From Nocardia aurantia (GTDB lineage Bacteria; Actinomycetota; Actinomycetes; Mycobacteriales; Mycobacteriaceae): a DNA stretch of 64,000 nucleotides. Below are positions 1-8,866 of this stretch, one piece after another. A program made the position numbers and the translations under genes. Position 1 is the stretch's first letter, and each line of letters opens with the position of its first letter. The notes under the pieces were generated by a model, which made no database searches, was not told where the DNA came from, and worked only from the letters and a program-made list of their open reading frames with translations. Location of the stretch: positions 24,220 to 88,219 of the forward strand of contig NZ_WEGI01000021.1 in the NCBI RefSeq assembly GCF_009604425.1, given 5' to 3'.

Positions 1-2
1 AG

Positions 3-812
3 ATCGCCGCCTGGCCCGGGATCGTCGAGGCCGCCCGCGCACGCGGCGCGCGCACGGCGGCCGTCCGGCTCGGCGCGGGCTTCGGCTCGAACTGGGTCGG
101 CGACATCCCCTTCCGGTACGGCATGGACCTGCTGGCACGGATGATCGGCGCCTGGACGGCCGCGGGGATCACCGTCGACACCGTGTGGCTCGGCGACCCG
201 ATGGGCTGGAACACGCCGCTGCGCACCGAACGCTTCGTCACCGAGATCCTGCGGCGCTGGCCGTCGGTGCGGACGATCCACCTGCACCTGCACGACCAGC
301 GCGGCGCGGCAATGGTTTCCGCGTACGCCGCGCTGCGCGCGATGCCGCCGGACACCACCCTGGTGATCGACGCGGCCGTCGGCGGTATCGGCGGCTGCCC
401 GTACTGCGGCAACGGCCGGGTCACCGGAATGATCGCCACCGAGGATCTGGTGGACCTGCTGGAGGAGTCCGGCATCCCGACCGGCGTCGACCGGAACCGC
501 CTGATCGACACCGCCCTGCTCGCCGCCGAGATCCTCGGCCGGGAACTGCACGGCCGCACCCCGCTCGCCGGGCCCCGCCCGCGCGGGGATCGGCTGTATC
601 CGATGGATCTGCCGTTCATCGAAACCGCCGAGCAGGCAAGCCATTTCCGGTGCGGTCCGAGTGCGCACGCCGGCGCCGCGGCCCCGTGGGCCGAGCCGAT
701 CGCCAGCTCGCAACGCGATCTGGCGGAACGATACGGGTCGCTGGCCGCTGCCGCCGACGCCGCTGACCGCGATCGGGCGGCCACGCCGGTCTCCGCCGAA
801 TTCCGTCGGTGA
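3..812 (+). CDS. HMG-CoA lyase-like (pyruvate carboxyltransferase fold) enzyme, 5' partial
   Basis: The reading frame is already open at the left edge, so the N-terminus lies outside the window; 269 codons are visible. The protein resembles the HMG-CoA lyase/citramalate-type TIM-barrel aldolase family. It has HLHDQRG at about visible residues 94-100, where HMG-CoA lyases carry a metal-binding HxHD. It also has GGCPYCGNG followed by ATEDLV at about 130-150, matching the flexible cysteine loop and downstream helix of HMG-CoA lyases. An enoyl-CoA hydratase starts 37 bases downstream on the same strand, so an acyl-CoA catabolic operon is likely. The exact substrate is not deducible; the loop differs from classical HMG-CoA lyases (an extra Cys). 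Confidence 0.75.
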   Translation: MAAWPGIVEAARARGARTAAVRLGAGFGSNWVGDIPFRYGMDLLARMIGAWTAAGITVDTVWLGDPMGWNTPLRTERFVTEILRRWPSVRTIHLHLHDQRGAAMVSAYAALRAMPPDTTLVIDAAVGGIGGCPYCGNGRVTGMIATEDLVDLLEESGIPTGVDRNRLIDTALLAAEILGRELHGRTPLAGPRPRGDRLYPMDLPFIETAEQASHFRCGPSAHAGAAAPWAEPIASSQRDLAERYGSLAAAADAADRDRAATPVSAEFRR

Positions 813-849
813 ACGCTGTGTTCGTACCCGCATCGAGGAGAGTGCCGCG

Positions 850-1647
850 ATGAGCAGTGCCGCACGCAGGGACGACGTGCTGCTGGAGGAACGCCGCGGC
901 CACGCCGTCTGGCTGACGCTGAATCGCCCGGACCGGCTCAACGCCCTCGACACCACGCTGAAACAACGCCTGGTGCAAGCCGCCGTCGCGGCCGCCGCCG
1001 ACCCCGAGATCTGGGTCGTGGTACTGCGCGGCGCGGGCGGCCGCGCGTTCAGCGTCGGCGGCGATCTGAAGGACATGCGGGCCCGCGATCGCGACGGCGG
1101 CCGACCGAGCACCCCGATGCTCGAGGAGGCCCGCAACGTCTACGAGGCCGTGCTCGAGATCCCGAAACCGACCATCGCGGTGATCGACGGGTTCGCCCTC
1201 GGTGGCGGCTGCGAGCTCGCGATGGCCTGCGATTTGCGGGTCGCCTCCGACGACGCGCTCTTCGGCATGCCGGAGTCCACCCGCGGCATGGGCGCGAACT
1301 TCGGTTCGGTGCTGCTGCCCCGGCTGATCCCGCGCGCGCTGGCGATGGAGATGCTGTACTTCGGCGACCGGATCACCGCAGAGCACGCCCTGCGGATCGG
1401 CTTGATCAACCGAGTCTGGCCGAAGGCGGAACTGGCCGATCGGGTCGACGCGTGGGTCGCCGACCTGCTCACCCGCGCCCCGCTGTCGCTGCGCCGCTAC
1501 AAGGAGATGGCCGGAAAGGGCTGGGAGATGCCGGTTTCCGCGAATCTCCGGTTGAACGCCGGCCCCAATCCCTATCTGTCCGAGGATCGGATCGAGGGGG
1601 CGCGGGCATTCAGCGAGAAGCGGGCCCCCGTGTGGCGCGGGCGTTGA
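850..1647 (+). CDS. Enoyl-CoA hydratase/isomerase (crotonase family)
   Basis: A 265-residue crotonase. The ATG at 850 is chosen because GAGGAG lies 9 bases upstream; the open frame extends further but has no such signal. The oxyanion-hole segments are FSVGGDL (67-73) and GFALGGGCEL (114-123). Both glutamates used by hydratases appear present (Glu122 in GGGCE and Glu142 in PEST), so a hydratase is favoured over an isomerase. It probably hydrates an enoyl-CoA in the same pathway as the lyase-like gene just upstream. Its last 38 bases overlap the 3' end of the convergent regulator gene on the minus strand. Confidence 0.88.
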   Translation: MSSAARRDDVLLEERRGHAVWLTLNRPDRLNALDTTLKQRLVQAAVAAAADPEIWVVVLRGAGGRAFSVGGDLKDMRARDRDGGRPSTPMLEEARNVYEAVLEIPKPTIAVIDGFALGGGCELAMACDLRVASDDALFGMPESTRGMGANFGSVLLPRLIPRALAMEMLYFGDRITAEHALRIGLINRVWPKAELADRVDAWVADLLTRAPLSLRRYKEMAGKGWEMPVSANLRLNAGPNPYLSEDRIEGARAFSEKRAPVWRGR

Positions 1648-4606
1648 CCGCGCCGGGTGGCAGCTGCACCAACCGGCGCAGCTCCGCCCCCGGCTCCAGG
1701 CCCAACTCGCCGAGCGCCGAATGCGCCCGCTGGAATATCGCCATCGCCGCCGCGCGGTTCCCCGCGAGATGTTCGGCCCGGATCAGCAGCCCGTAGATCT
1801 CCTCGCTGAACGGGTTGAACTCCAGCACCCGGGCGCCGTAACCACGCACCAGTTCGACATCGCCGGCCTCCACGGCCCACCACAGCAGCGTGGTCACGGC
1901 CTCCTCGAACAACACCGACAGATACGTCCGCCGCTCCTCCACCCAGGCCAGGTCGCTGCCCGGCAGGTAGATCCCCGGGGCCAGGTCCAGGGCGTCGCGT
2001 AGTTGCCGCATGTGCGCCTCGCCCGGCTCGGCGACCGCGCGGGCCCGCAGCACCTCGTCCTCGAATTGCCGGTCCAGGGCAACGAGTTTCACCGATTCCG
2101 GCCAGGCCACCACGGCCGGGTTGTGCCGCTCCAGCCGCACACCGGTCAGCTCGCGCAGCCGGAACACGATCTGCCGGAAGTGGTTTCCGCCCTTGCTGCG
2201 CTCCACCTCGGGAAACAGCCGCTCCTGCAACCTCGATCGCTCCACACCGTCGGGATGCTGGGCCAGATCGGCGATCAGCTCGACCACCTTCATCCGCCGG
2301 CCGGAGGTCTCCACCCCGTCGACCACGATCAGCGGCGGTTCGTGGAAGGGCAGGAATTCGACGACCGCGGGCTGCCGGTTCGCCACCGCGATCACCGCCG
2401 GCATCGGGTCCGGCAGGTTGTCGGCCGGTTCCGCTTGCGGCGCAGCCGTTTCCGGGTCGAGCAGCCGGGTGGCGCGCAGATGGTGACATCGCGCCAGGCA
2501 CTCGGTGGTCCAGTAACCCCGGCCGCGGATGCCGGAGCGACGCAGATCGGCCAGTACCGCCGCGGCGGTGGATTCGGCCCCGAGCCGCACATGTGCCTCC
2601 GCCAGTGCGTAACTCGCCGCGGGCAGCATCAGCCGCCGCCTGGCCCGGCGCATGGATTCCACCGCGGGAGCGAGGATCACGGCGGCGTCGCCGGGCTGAT
2701 CCAGGTCGAGCAGCGCGAGACCGAGTACCAGCCGGGCCCATTCGCTGATCGCCCGGCGCTCACCGCCGTTCATCTCGAGGGAGCCGTACCGCAGCGCGGT
2801 CGCCTCCTCGGGGGCGCCGGCCTGCAGCGTGGCCCAGGCGGCCAGGATCTCGTAGGTGGACTCCGCCCCGGTCCGGCGCGCCTCCAGCGCGTGTGCCCGC
2901 AGCTGCCGCCGGGCCTCGTCCGTCCGGCCCCGCGCGATATCCATCGCGGCGCGGACGAAAACGACGTGCGGCCGGTCGCGGCCGGTGGGCACGATGCGCT
3001 CGAAAGCCCGCTCCGCCAGGTCGATCCGGCCGTTCCAGGCGGCGGCCAGCGCCACATTGGGATTGTCCTCGGCGTCCGGGCCGTCCAGCGCGGCCACGAT
3101 GTCGTCGCAGCGGCCCTGCCACAGCATGCCCCAGTGCACGACCTTCGCCAGATTGCCCCAGCTGGTCGCCAGTGGCGGCAGCGCGGGTTCGGTGCCGCTG
3201 GTGGCGGCCAGCATGAATCGCACCGCGTCCGCGCCGTGATCGTCGCGATGATCGCGAACGTAGTGTTCGGCCTCGACCGGCCGGCTGTGCAGGGTCCACA
3301 GCACCACGCCGACGATGCCCGGATCGGCGGCGACCACATCGTCCATCCGGCCGTCGGCCTCGAGCTGGTGGATCAGCGGGACCGCGCGATCGAAGCCGCG
3401 GCGCGCGTGCAGCGCGCGCAGCACGCATGCCGTGAGCAGATCGCTGGTGAGCAACCGGGATTCGCCGATCGAGGCCGACCAGCGCTCCACCCGGTCGGCG
3501 ACCGCACCGGGATCCCCGAGGGATCGGACGCCGTATTCCAGGGCCTCGACCGCCAGCGACGGTTCCTCGGCGGCGGCACACCAGTCCACCACCTCGTCGA
3601 ACCGGCTCGCCACCGCCAGATGGAAGGCGAACCGGCGGCGGATGTCGGCCATCCGCTGGGATCGCCTGCGCGGCACTATCTCTCGCAGGCAGCGCCGCAA
3701 CAGCGGACTGTAGACCAGCGCGTCGTCCGCGGCCGCGATCATCGGCAGGCCACGGCCGCGCAGCCCGAAGAACACCGATTCGCCGTGCGCCCCGAGCAGG
3801 CCCGCGCTGTCGTGCCGGGTGACCCGGTCCAGCAGCGCGCCGGCGAGCAGCAGGTCCTGTTCGTCCAGCGGCAGCGCGTCCACGATCTGCGATTCGACGT
3901 ACGCGACGAGGACCGGCGACTGCGCCGATCCGGCCGCGCCGCCGAACCGGATCAGCAGCACCGCCCCGGCGATCCAGCCGCCGGACTGCGCCACGACGGC
4001 GTCCGCGCCGATCGGCTCGGCGGGCCGCAGCCGCTCGATCAGCGCCGCGGCGTCGTCACCGGTCAGGCGCAGCTGCTCGGCCATGACGACCTCGCACAGC
4101 CCGCGCAGGACCAGGTCCGCGGTGGCGCCGCCGAGATGGCGGGTGGTCAGGATCAGCACGTCGACCACGGCCCCGGCCCGGCGCAGGAAGTCCGCCAGCA
4201 CCGCGGTCGCGGCCGGATCGCCGTCGACGGCCTCGGCGTTGTCGATCACCACCAGACCTGTGGCACAGGCGTTTTCGGGTTCCGACAGGCAACCGTCCAG
4301 GACCCGGCCGAGGTCGGCGGCGCTGAGCACGGGCGGCAGGGTCAGCCAGGTGACCGGGCCGCGGCGGCCCTCGGCGTGCAGGACGGCGGCCGTGGTCTTG
4401 CCGCAGCCGCTGCCCGCGACGATCTCCACCACCCCGGCCCGCGCGAAGGCCTCGGTAATAGCGTGCTCGACCCGGGGACGCGCGACGACGACGGTCGCGA
4501 GCGCGGGAAGTTCGCCGAGTACGGTGGCGCCCGCGTTGGCGAGCCGGATCTGATTGGCGCGCTGTCGAGTCCGTAAGGATCCCGGCGCTCGATCTTCGAT
4601 GATCAT
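1610..4606 (-). CDS. Large ATPase transcriptional regulator with C-terminal winged helix and BTAD (SARP-like) module
   Basis: 998 residues. The N-terminal STAND/AAA-type ATPase has Walker A GSGCGKTT (65-72) and a Walker B-like LVVIDNAEA. A long helical TPR-like middle follows. The C-terminal ~270 residues hold a winged-helix segment (LFPEVERSKGGNHFRQIVFRLREL) and a bacterial transcriptional activator domain ending in GLEPGAELRRL. In AfsR-type SARPs the DNA-binding and BTAD modules are N-terminal; here the order is reversed, as in some MalT-like actinobacterial activators. Presumably it is an ATP-dependent activator of the adjacent catabolic genes. The start has no strong ribosome binding site. 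A TetR gene is divergent upstream. Confidence 0.8.
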   Translation of the reverse strand: MIIEDRAPGSLRTRQRANQIRLANAGATVLGELPALATVVVARPRVEHAITEAFARAGVVEIVAGSGCGKTTAAVLHAEGRRGPVTWLTLPPVLSAADLGRVLDGCLSEPENACATGLVVIDNAEAVDGDPAATAVLADFLRRAGAVVDVLILTTRHLGGATADLVLRGLCEVVMAEQLRLTGDDAAALIERLRPAEPIGADAVVAQSGGWIAGAVLLIRFGGAAGSAQSPVLVAYVESQIVDALPLDEQDLLLAGALLDRVTRHDSAGLLGAHGESVFFGLRGRGLPMIAAADDALVYSPLLRRCLREIVPRRRSQRMADIRRRFAFHLAVASRFDEVVDWCAAAEEPSLAVEALEYGVRSLGDPGAVADRVERWSASIGESRLLTSDLLTACVLRALHARRGFDRAVPLIHQLEADGRMDDVVAADPGIVGVVLWTLHSRPVEAEHYVRDHRDDHGADAVRFMLAATSGTEPALPPLATSWGNLAKVVHWGMLWQGRCDDIVAALDGPDAEDNPNVALAAAWNGRIDLAERAFERIVPTGRDRPHVVFVRAAMDIARGRTDEARRQLRAHALEARRTGAESTYEILAAWATLQAGAPEEATALRYGSLEMNGGERRAISEWARLVLGLALLDLDQPGDAAVILAPAVESMRRARRRLMLPAASYALAEAHVRLGAESTAAAVLADLRRSGIRGRGYWTTECLARCHHLRATRLLDPETAAPQAEPADNLPDPMPAVIAVANRQPAVVEFLPFHEPPLIVVDGVETSGRRMKVVELIADLAQHPDGVERSRLQERLFPEVERSKGGNHFRQIVFRLRELTGVRLERHNPAVVAWPESVKLVALDRQFEDEVLRARAVAEPGEAHMRQLRDALDLAPGIYLPGSDLAWVEERRTYLSVLFEEAVTTLLWWAVEAGDVELVRGYGARVLEFNPFSEEIYGLLIRAEHLAGNRAAAMAIFQRAHSALGELGLEPGAELRRLVQLPPGAVNARATRGPASR

Positions 4607-4657
4607 CGTCGCTGGTGGTACCTATCGTGTGGCCTGCATCACCGTCAGACTACACTC

Positions 4658-4677
4658 TGATAGACAGATGTCTATCA
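4658..4677. promoter_or_regulatory. Perfect inverted repeat, probable TetR operator
   Basis: TGATAGACAGATGTCTATCA is two perfect 9-bp arms around a 2-bp spacer. It lies 11 bases before the TetR start codon and about 50 bases before the divergent regulator start at 4606. The position and symmetry fit an autoregulatory TetR-family site that could also control the divergent ATPase regulator. Confidence 0.7.
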
Positions 4678-4688
4678 ATCGAGGAGAA

Positions 4689-5312
4689 ATGACGGATTCG
4701 GCTCAGGAGTCCCGGCGCAACGCCCTGTCGGCGACCGACGACGCGCGGGCCGCCCGCACCCGCCGGCGGCTGTCCGACGCGCTGCACGACGAGATCGCCG
4801 AGAGCGGTGCGCGCAATGTGTCCGTCGCGACGATCACCCGCCGGGCCGGGGTGGCGCGCAGCACCTTCTACACCCATTTCGCCACCGTCGACGCGCTGGC
4901 GCTGTTCGCGGTCGAGGAGCTGTTCGAGCAACTCGGCTCGGTCGACGTGGTGCGGCGCAGCACCTCCGGGCCGGACCGGGAGCAGATCACCCGCACCGGC
5001 CTCACCGATGTGCTCGAAGGGTTGCTGGCCAATCGCAACCTGCTGTTGCTCGCCCGGGACGGCGCCGGTGGCGCGGAACTGCGCGAGCGTTTCGTCGGCG
5101 AGATGGCCCGCAACATCGTGCCGACGATCGCGATCGAACGGCCGGACGCCACCCCCGAATTCCTCGATTTCGCCAGCCAGTTCCTGGCCGCCGGCACGCT
5201 GCGCGTCATGTTCGAATGGCTGTCCGGACAGCAGCGGACCAGCCGGGCGGAACTGGTGGAACTGATCCTCGGCATGCTGCCCGCCTACCTGACCGGCCGC
5301 GGCGCGGGCTGA
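4689..5312 (+). CDS. TetR/AcrR family transcriptional repressor
   Basis: 207 residues. The N-terminal helix-turn-helix includes TITRRAGVARSTFYTHF (about residues 47-63), the typical TetR recognition helix; the ligand-binding C-terminal part is unassigned. The ATG at 4689 is preceded by GAGGAGAA, an ideal Shine-Dalgarno, so the longer open frame upstream is rejected. A perfect 20-base palindrome immediately upstream is probably its own operator. It is divergent from the giant ATPase regulator and convergent with the flavin reductase, and may sense an intermediate of the neighbouring P450/dehydrogenase pathway. Confidence 0.88.
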   Translation: MTDSAQESRRNALSATDDARAARTRRRLSDALHDEIAESGARNVSVATITRRAGVARSTFYTHFATVDALALFAVEELFEQLGSVDVVRRSTSGPDREQITRTGLTDVLEGLLANRNLLLLARDGAGGAELRERFVGEMARNIVPTIAIERPDATPEFLDFASQFLAAGTLRVMFEWLSGQQRTSRAELVELILGMLPAYLTGRGAG

Positions 5313-5320
5313 CCGCCGGC

Positions 5321-5821
5321 TCAGCCGATCGACAGCGGCCGGAACCGGCTGCCGTGGAACACCAGCGGCTCGATCCCGGCGTCCGCCACGGCTCCGGCGA
5401 TCCGGAACACGACGATCGTGTGGTCGCCCGCCGTCACCTCGTCGTGCACGACGCAGTCCAGCCACGCGGCCGCGCCGTGCACGAACACCGCGCCGTCCGC
5501 GGTCGCGTCCCAGCCGATTCCGGCGAAGCGGTCACCGTGCTTGCGGGACAACGCGATACACGCGTCACCGTGCCCCTCGGCGAGAATGCTGACCCCGATC
5601 CGATCGCGGGCGCGCAGCCGCGGCCAGGTACTGGACACGTCCTGCACGCAGGCCGAGACCAGCGGCGGGGCCAGCGACACCGAGGTGAACGAACTCACCG
5701 CCATGCCGATCGGCACGCCGTCGCCGCCGAGGGCGCACAACGCGGCGACCCCGCTGGGAAAACACCCGTAGGCGCGGCGCAGCTCGGCCGGATCCGTGAC
5801 CGGCGGCGGGGTTGTCAACAT
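5321..5821 (-). CDS. Flavin reductase domain protein
   Basis: 166 residues matching the FMN-binding flavin reductase family (HpaC/RutF-like). Recognisable segments are FPSGVAALCAL near the N-terminus, MAVSSFTSVSLAPPLVS, and the C-terminal VFHGSRFRPL. Such proteins supply reduced flavin to two-component monooxygenases, or are NADH:FMN oxidoreductases. AGAGGAG precedes the ATG. It is divergent from the P450 gene across a 216-base intergenic region. No partner flavin monooxygenase is visible nearby, so the acceptor is unknown. Confidence 0.83.
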   Translation of the reverse strand: MLTTPPPVTDPAELRRAYGCFPSGVAALCALGGDGVPIGMAVSSFTSVSLAPPLVSACVQDVSSTWPRLRARDRIGVSILAEGHGDACIALSRKHGDRFAGIGWDATADGAVFVHGAAAWLDCVVHDEVTAGDHTIVVFRIAGAVADAGIEPLVFHGSRFRPLSIG

Positions 5822-5874
5822 CGGAACTCCTCTGGAAGGTCGCGCGATTCGGCGCGCTCATGCTCGCGCGGCCG

Positions 5875-5906
5875 CGTTACCGGCCGCGTTGCCGCTCGTT
5901 GTAACG
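5875..5906. promoter_or_regulatory. Spaced inverted repeat between flavin reductase and P450 genes
   Basis: CGTTAC (5875-5880) and GTAACG (5901-5906) form a 6-bp inverted repeat 20 bases apart, followed by AACGG repeated twice. It is a candidate regulator site for the divergent promoters; support is symmetry and position only. Confidence 0.3.
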
Positions 5907-6037
5907 GAAGTGATAACGGTCACGTGCCAGGCTGCAGATCCGACGACATCCGGTGACAGTGCCTCCGGGCCCCACGGCCGGTGTCCTCCCCTTCCTGCCG
6001 CCTCGGCGACCGACGCCGTCCTGTCCAAGGAGCCCGG

Positions 6038-7225
6038 ATGAAACCTGAGCTCATCGAGCATTTCGTAGCCCACTTCGACCACCACGACGCCCGGCTGGGC
6101 GCCGACCCGCTGGAGGTCTCCCGGGAGATGCGGGAACGCTGCCCGGTGACCCACACCGATGCCCACGGCGGCTTCTGGGTGGTCTCCGATTACGACGACG
6201 CCCGCCGGATCCTCCAGGATCCAGCGACGTTCACGAACTCCAAGTCCGTGCGCGTCCCGGCCGGACCGGAAACCCGGCCGCTGCCCCCGCTCGAGTACGA
6301 CCCGCCCGAGCATATGAAGTACCGCAACATCATCTCGAAGGCGTTCTCGCCGAAGAACATCGCGGCCCTGGAGCCGGCCATCCGGGCGCTGACCGTGCAG
6401 CTGATCGAGCAGTTCCGGGCGAAGGGCTCCTGCGAACTGGTCGCCGACCTCGCCGCCCCGCTGCCCACCACGATCTTCACCGAGCTGATGGGCCTGCCGA
6501 ACGCCGACGCCGAGAAGTTCCACTACTGGGCGACCATGATCAACCATCAGGCCCACGAGGGCGAGGGCGCGATCTCCGCCGGCGAGGCCACCGCGCAGAC
6601 AATGGACTACCTGCGGGTCATCCTGGACGAGCGCCGCGCCGACCCGCGCGACGACATCGCCACCGCGCTGGTGCAGGGCGAGATCGACGGTGCGCCGATC
6701 ACCGACGACGACCTGAACCACATGGCGCTGCTGCTGTTCCTCGGCGGCCTGGACACCGTCACCTCGGCGATGTCGTTCATGTTCGCCAATCTGGCGCAGC
6801 GGCCGGACCTGCGGCAGCAGATCCTCGACAATCCGGAGATCATCCCGGCCGCGGTCGAGGAGTTCCTGCGGTTCGATCCGGTCATCATGATCGGCCGGGC
6901 GGTCGGCGCCGACACCGAGATCGGCGGCTGCCCGGTCCGGGCCGACGAGCGGGTGCTGATCAACCCGATCGCCGTGAACCGGGATCCCAGCCAGTTCGAG
7001 GATCCCGACGTGCTCGACTTCTCCCGGGATGCCAACCGGCACTTGACCTTCGGCATCGGCCCGCACCGCTGCGTGGGCTCGCACCTGGCCCGGCTGGAGC
7101 TGAAGATCGTGCTGGAGGAGTTCCACGCGCGGATCCCGAATTACCGTGTGGCCGAAGGACATACGCTGCACCGCCACATGAACCAGGTCAACGGGCTGGA
7201 CGCGCTGCCGCTGGTCTGGGACTGA
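6038..7225 (+). CDS. Cytochrome P450 monooxygenase
   Basis: 395 residues, the usual length for a soluble bacterial P450. The I-helix oxygen-activation motif is GGLDT (236-240), the K-helix ExxR is EEFLR (274-278), and the haem loop is FGIGPHRCVG with Cys345 as thiolate ligand. The ATG at 6038 follows AAGGAG; an upstream in-frame extension is ignored. It is the first gene of a co-directional run with two aldehyde dehydrogenases, an SDR and a zinc alcohol dehydrogenase. It probably hydroxylates the initial substrate, with the dehydrogenases oxidising the alcohol onwards. No ferredoxin gene is adjacent. Confidence 0.92.
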   Translation: MKPELIEHFVAHFDHHDARLGADPLEVSREMRERCPVTHTDAHGGFWVVSDYDDARRILQDPATFTNSKSVRVPAGPETRPLPPLEYDPPEHMKYRNIISKAFSPKNIAALEPAIRALTVQLIEQFRAKGSCELVADLAAPLPTTIFTELMGLPNADAEKFHYWATMINHQAHEGEGAISAGEATAQTMDYLRVILDERRADPRDDIATALVQGEIDGAPITDDDLNHMALLLFLGGLDTVTSAMSFMFANLAQRPDLRQQILDNPEIIPAAVEEFLRFDPVIMIGRAVGADTEIGGCPVRADERVLINPIAVNRDPSQFEDPDVLDFSRDANRHLTFGIGPHRCVGSHLARLELKIVLEEFHARIPNYRVAEGHTLHRHMNQVNGLDALPLVWD

Positions 7226-7252
7226 CCGCCCCTCCCGCTCACGAAGGAAGTC

Positions 7253-8716
7253 ATGTTCGATTCGACCAGCTACGACGGTCTCTTCGTCGACGGTGACTGG
7301 GTCGCCACCCGCGCCGGCCGCACCACCACGGTGACGAATCCGGCCACCGCGACCGTGATCGGCACTGTGCCCGAGGGCGATCCGGCCGATCTGGACGCCG
7401 CGGTCGCCGCCGCCCGGCGCGCCTACGACGAGGGGCCGTGGCCACGGCTGAGTTCCCGGGAGCGGGCCACCCTGTTGCATCGGTTCGTCGACGTGCTCGA
7501 CGCGCACCGGCGCGAACTCGCGGCGGTGATCACCGCCGAATCCGGTGCGCTGCCCGCGCTCGTCGAGGGCACGCACTTCGGCATCGGTTTCGGCCGGTTC
7601 CGGCACGCGGTGGATCTCGCTGCCACCCAACTGGATTCGGTGACGCCGCTGCGGACCGGACCGGGATCGGTGCTCGGCGCCACCGCGCTGGTGTACCGGC
7701 CGCGCGGCGTGGTCGGCCTGATCACCCCCTTCAACTTCCCGCTCTACCTGAACCTGTGCAAACTCGGTCCGGCACTGGCCATGGGAAATACGGTGGTGCT
7801 CAAGCCTTCTCCGCTGACCCCGCTGGAGGGGCTGGTGCTCGGCGCGGCGGCCGCCGAGGCCGGGCTGCCGCCGGGGGCGGTCAACGTGGTCACCGGCGGC
7901 GTCGCGGTCGGCGAGGCGCTGGTGGCCGATCCGCGGGTGGACATGATCAGTTTCACGGGCTCCAGCCGGACCGGTAGCGACATCATGGGGCTGGCGGCCC
8001 GTTCGCTCAAGCCGGTGGTGCTGGAACTCGGCGGGAAATCCGCCCTGGTGGTGCGCGAGGACGCGGCGGTGGCCGACGCCGCGGACCTCGCGTACCACAG
8101 TTTCACCCTGCACGCGGGCCAGGGCTGTGTGCTGCTCACCCGGCACGTGGTGCACCGGCGGCTGGTCGGCGACTTCCTCGACGCGCTCGCCGAGCGGGCC
8201 GCGCGCACGGTGGTCGGCGATCCCGCCGACGCCACGACGACCATGGGACCGTTGATCTCCGCGGCGCAGCGCGACCGGGTCGCCGAATACGTCGCGATCG
8301 GCGCGGCCGAGGGCGGCGAGATCGTGATCGGCGGCAAACCCGTCGAGCGGCCCGGATACTTCCACGCGCCCACCGTGATCCGCGGCGTCTCGCCGAAAGC
8401 GCGAGTGGCGCAGGAGGAGATCTTCGGCCCGGTCGCGGTCGTGCTGCCCTTCGACACCGACGACGAGGCCGTCGCCATCGCCAACGACTCCCGTTTCGGC
8501 CTGTCCGGCGGCGTCGTCGGCGCCGACGCCGGGAAGGCGTGGGAGATCGCCCGGCGGCTGAACACCGGATCGGTCCGGATCAACGGCGGCGGAACCGCTC
8601 TCGACGCCGACGCGCCGATCACCGGCTGGGGAGCCTCCGGCATCGGCGCCGAGCACGGCCTGCCCGGCCTGCTCGAATTCGGCCGGCCCCAGTCCATCGC
8701 CTTCCGGGTGCGCTGA
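7253..8716 (+). CDS. Aldehyde dehydrogenase (NAD(P)+-dependent)
   Basis: 487 residues, full-length ALDH superfamily. The cofactor-binding motif is TPFNFP (159-163 region), the general base is Glu258 in LELGGK and the nucleophile is Cys292 in HAGQGC. EEIFGPV near residue 395 is the family signature. It starts 27 bases after the P450 stop, with GAAGGAAG upstream. It should oxidise an aldehyde made by the upstream oxidation steps to the acid. It differs clearly from the second aldehyde dehydrogenase downstream, so the two may act on different chain stages or substrates. Confidence 0.9.
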   Translation: MFDSTSYDGLFVDGDWVATRAGRTTTVTNPATATVIGTVPEGDPADLDAAVAAARRAYDEGPWPRLSSRERATLLHRFVDVLDAHRRELAAVITAESGALPALVEGTHFGIGFGRFRHAVDLAATQLDSVTPLRTGPGSVLGATALVYRPRGVVGLITPFNFPLYLNLCKLGPALAMGNTVVLKPSPLTPLEGLVLGAAAAEAGLPPGAVNVVTGGVAVGEALVADPRVDMISFTGSSRTGSDIMGLAARSLKPVVLELGGKSALVVREDAAVADAADLAYHSFTLHAGQGCVLLTRHVVHRRLVGDFLDALAERAARTVVGDPADATTTMGPLISAAQRDRVAEYVAIGAAEGGEIVIGGKPVERPGYFHAPTVIRGVSPKARVAQEEIFGPVAVVLPFDTDDEAVAIANDSRFGLSGGVVGADAGKAWEIARRLNTGSVRINGGGTALDADAPITGWGASGIGAEHGLPGLLEFGRPQSIAFRVR

Positions 8717-8830
8717 TCGTGCGCGAAAACACCCGGCCGTCCGCGACATCCGGCGCCCGCCGCCCGAATTCGCGGGCGGCTCGGCGCTGGTCCCTATCGA
8801 ACATCGAATCCCGTCCTCCCCGTGCCCGAT

Positions 8831-8850
8831 TCGGAGCATCGACGCTCCGA
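8831..8850. promoter_or_regulatory. Short hairpin or operator between the two aldehyde dehydrogenase genes
   Basis: TCGGAGC and GCTCCGA are perfect 7-bp arms around a 6-base loop. A third GCTCCGA copy follows at 8861, immediately before the next ATG. It could be a regulator site or an RNA hairpin; the function is unknown. Confidence 0.3.
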
Positions 8851-8866
8851 GAAAGTGTGTGCTCCG

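Noticed and set aside
2003..4576. 857-codon plus-strand open frame opposite the ATPase regulator
   Set aside because: Antisense shadow rich in Gln/His/Arg; the minus strand has Walker motifs and BTAD.
8822..8866. GTG start for the second aldehyde dehydrogenase
   Set aside because: It would translate through the hairpin and add residues absent from the family; the ATG at 8867 fits the family N-terminus better.
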